From Acidobacteriota bacterium (GTDB lineage Bacteria > Acidobacteriota > Vicinamibacteria > Vicinamibacterales > Fen-181), in NCBI GenBank assembly GCA_021779795.1, contig JAJXZZ010000127.1, positions 1 through 8,180 of the forward strand: a stretch of DNA of 8,180 nucleotides. Reading direction: 5' to 3'. Under the pieces are notes generated by a model. It did no database searches, was not told the origin of the DNA, and saw nothing but the letters and a program-made list of their open reading frames with translations. Positions 6,488 through 8,180 of this stretch are shown here, piece by piece. Numbering within the stretch: the stretch's first letter is position 1; each line of letters begins with the position of its first letter. Position numbers and translations under genes: made by a program.

Positions 6488-8180
6488 TCACTCCAGCGGC
6501 GCCGGGGCGTCCGGCACCGGGACGACGACGCGGGTGAACTGCCCGCGCTGCAGCAGCTCGCGGCCGCGGCCGCCCCGGCTCGTCACCTCGTACTTCGCGG
6601 TGCTGACCGTCTGCTCGGCGCCCCGGCTCGTCTCGACCGTGAGCAGGTCGCGGTCGCCCGTCGAGGCGACGAAGCCGAGGACGCGGTCCTCCCCCGGCTT
6701 GATCTTGACGAGGATGACGCCGCGGCCGGGCCCCGAGAGGTAGTTGACCTCCGACAGCTTGCACAGCATGGCGCGCGCCCGCTCGGTGACGGCGATGATC
6801 GTCTCGTCGCCGTGGACGATGGCGACGCCGACGACCTCGGCCCCTTCGGCCGGCCGCGCGTAGCGCCGGCCGGCGCGCGTGCTGGCCTCGACGAACCCGT
6901 CGAGGCCGAACCGCAGGCTGTAGCCGTCGCTCGTCACCGCCAGCGCGTGCGTCGGCGGCACCCCGTCGGGCCGCTCGGGCGTCGTGCCCCCGGTGGCGCG
7001 GGGATCGAGGCTGACGGCGGTCACGACCTTCTCGCCGTCGCGGAACTTGAACAGCCGCTGGATCGGCTCGCCGTAGCCGGTCGAGGCCGGCACGTCCACG
7101 ATGCGCGCGGTGTAGGCGACGCCGAAATTGGTGAAGAACGCGACCGTCGCCCGCGTGCTGCCCGCGAGCACGGCCAGCGCGCCGTCCCCCTCGCGCAGCC
7201 GGGTCGCCGCGACGTCGCGCACCTCCTTCTGCCGCTTCACCCAGCCGTCGCGCGACACGATCACGACGTTGTCCTCGTCGACGATGAAGTCGTCGGCGCG
7301 GTACTCGATCTCCTCCCCCGCCGGCTCGAGCAGCGTCCGCCGCGGGTCGGCCTTCGGCCCGCCGTGCTGCTGCGGCAGCGCGACGATCTCCTCGCGGACC
7401 ACGGCCCACCGCGACGCCTCGTCGCCCAGCATGGCGCCGATCTGCCGGACGCGGGCGCGCTTCTCGGCCAGCTCCTGCCGGATCACCAGGATCTCCAGCC
7501 GCGCCAGGCGGTAGAGCTTCAATTCCAGGATCGCGTCGGTCTGGTCCGCGTCGAGGTCGAACTTCGCCATGATCTGGCGCGCCGCGTCCTGCTTGCCGTC
7601 CGACTTCCGGATGAGGCGGATGATCTCGTCGAGGGCGTCGAAGATCGTCGCGAACCCCTCGAGCACGTGGATCCGCTTCCGGAGGGCGGCCAGCTCGTGC
7701 TCGAGCCGCCGCGTCACGACCTCGAGGCGGAAGTGCAGGAAGTGCCAGAGCATCGACTTGAGGTCGAGCCGCTCCGGCCGGCAGACCTCCGCGTTCTCGG
7801 TCGGGATGAGGCAGGTCAGGTTGACGGCGAAGGTGGTCTGCAGCGGCGTGTGCTTGCAGAGGTACGCCAGCACCATCTTCTCGTCGGCGTCGCGCTTGAT
7901 CTCGAGCGCGATCCGCACGTCCTCGGTGGACAGGTCCTTGACGTCCACGAGCGCCGCCAGCTTGCGCCCGACGACGATCTCGGCGATGCGCTCGACGAGC
8001 TGGGCCTTGTTGACCGCGTAGGGGATGCTGGTGATGTGGATCGTCTTGCCCCCCCGCGTCGGGGGCCCCTCGGCCCAGGTGCCGCGGAGCCGGATCGACC
8101 CGCTGCCCGTCTTGTAGATCTCCTTCAGCTCGTCGGGCGAGTTGAGCACCTGCCCGCCGGTCGGGAAATCGGGCCCCTTG
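6488..8180 (-). CDS. parC: DNA topoisomerase IV subunit A (ParC), 5' end beyond the window
   Basis: The DNA-cleaving subunit of a type IIA topoisomerase, ParE's partner. Only the last 563 residues are present. The visible part opens with KGPDFPTGGQVLNS and GSGSIRLRG, the tower-domain region that lies around residue 220 in ParC/GyrA, so the winged-helix domain and catalytic tyrosine are outside the window. PLQTTFAVN, then a coiled-coil/exit-gate stretch with DQTDAILELKLYRLARLE, follow. From about DEDNVVIVSRDGWVKR the chain becomes the beta-pinwheel C-terminal domain. The canonical GyrA box (QRRGGRG) is absent from its usual first blade; a related SRGGRG lies at the end of the last blade (visible residues 534-539). 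The missing first-blade box favours ParC over GyrA, as does a ParE-type gene on the same strand nearby, but GyrA is not excluded. A GTG at 8149 is internal, not the start. It ends in TGA, 23 bases before the kinase start. Confidence 0.9.
   Translation of the reverse strand, partial: KGPDFPTGGQVLNSPDELKEIYKTGSGSIRLRGTWAEGPPTRGGKTIHITSIPYAVNKAQLVERIAEIVVGRKLAALVDVKDLSTEDVRIALEIKRDADEKMVLAYLCKHTPLQTTFAVNLTCLIPTENAEVCRPERLDLKSMLWHFLHFRLEVVTRRLEHELAALRKRIHVLEGFATIFDALDEIIRLIRKSDGKQDAARQIMAKFDLDADQTDAILELKLYRLARLEILVIRQELAEKRARVRQIGAMLGDEASRWAVVREEIVALPQQHGGPKADPRRTLLEPAGEEIEYRADDFIVDEDNVVIVSRDGWVKRQKEVRDVAATRLREGDGALAVLAGSTRATVAFFTNFGVAYTARIVDVPASTGYGEPIQRLFKFRDGEKVVTAVSLDPRATGGTTPERPDGVPPTHALAVTSDGYSLRFGLDGFVEASTRAGRRYARPAEGAEVVGVAIVHGDETIIAVTERARAMLCKLSEVNYLSGPGRGVILVKIKPGEDRVLGFVASTGDRDLLTVETSRGAEQTVSTAKYEVTSRGGRGRELLQRGQFTRVVVPVPDAPAPLE

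Noticed and set aside
5550..7409. A 619-residue reading that extends the PfkB kinase upstream into parC
   Set aside because: The extra 315 residues are a shifted reading of parC; the kinase domain begins at 6464 right after a strong ribosome binding site.

Overview
The window is a compact, GC-rich (roughly 70%) bacterial chromosome segment with short intergenic gaps and ATG starts. There is no RNA gene, insertion sequence, phage gene or CRISPR array. The gene content (a ParE/ParC-type topoisomerase IV, a DUF5924/DUF2914-like membrane protein, a NapH-like polyferredoxin, a PfkB kinase) and base composition would fit a soil-type Acidobacteriota (Vicinamibacteria-like) genome. That placement is inference; the sequence carries no decisive taxonomic marker.

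Layout from left to right: (1) 1-100, an intergenic array of perfect 7-base repeats in two opposed arms around a palindromic core. (2) Three minus-strand genes read from right to left: DUF5924/DUF2914-like membrane protein (4360-3320), parE (3289-1373) and a PLP-dependent trans-sulfuration enzyme (1309-128), with gaps of 30 and 63 bases, a probable operon. (3) 4361-4418, a short divergent promoter region. (4) A lone plus-strand gene for a five-helix 4Fe-4S membrane protein (4419-5450). (5) 5451-5549, a convergent intergenic gap filled by a second, degenerate copy of the same 7-base-repeat element. (6) Two minus-strand genes, parC (6488 to beyond the right edge, 5' end missing) followed 23 bases later by a PfkB sugar/nucleoside kinase (6464-5550).

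ParE and ParC are the two subunits of one enzyme, here on the same strand but separated by three genes and one repeat element. The other genes have no obvious joint pathway. The trans-sulfuration enzyme works in methionine/cysteine metabolism, the polyferredoxin probably moves electrons at the membrane, and the kinase phosphorylates an unidentified small molecule.

The most unusual thing is the pair of repeat elements. Both have the plan (GGCTAGT)n, then a spacer of exactly 16 bases with TCACGCGTG at the same offset, then (ACTAGCC)m. Both lie directly 3' of genes. One is nearly perfect and the other is degraded but keeps the 7-base phase and the core. They look like two members of a dispersed repeat family.
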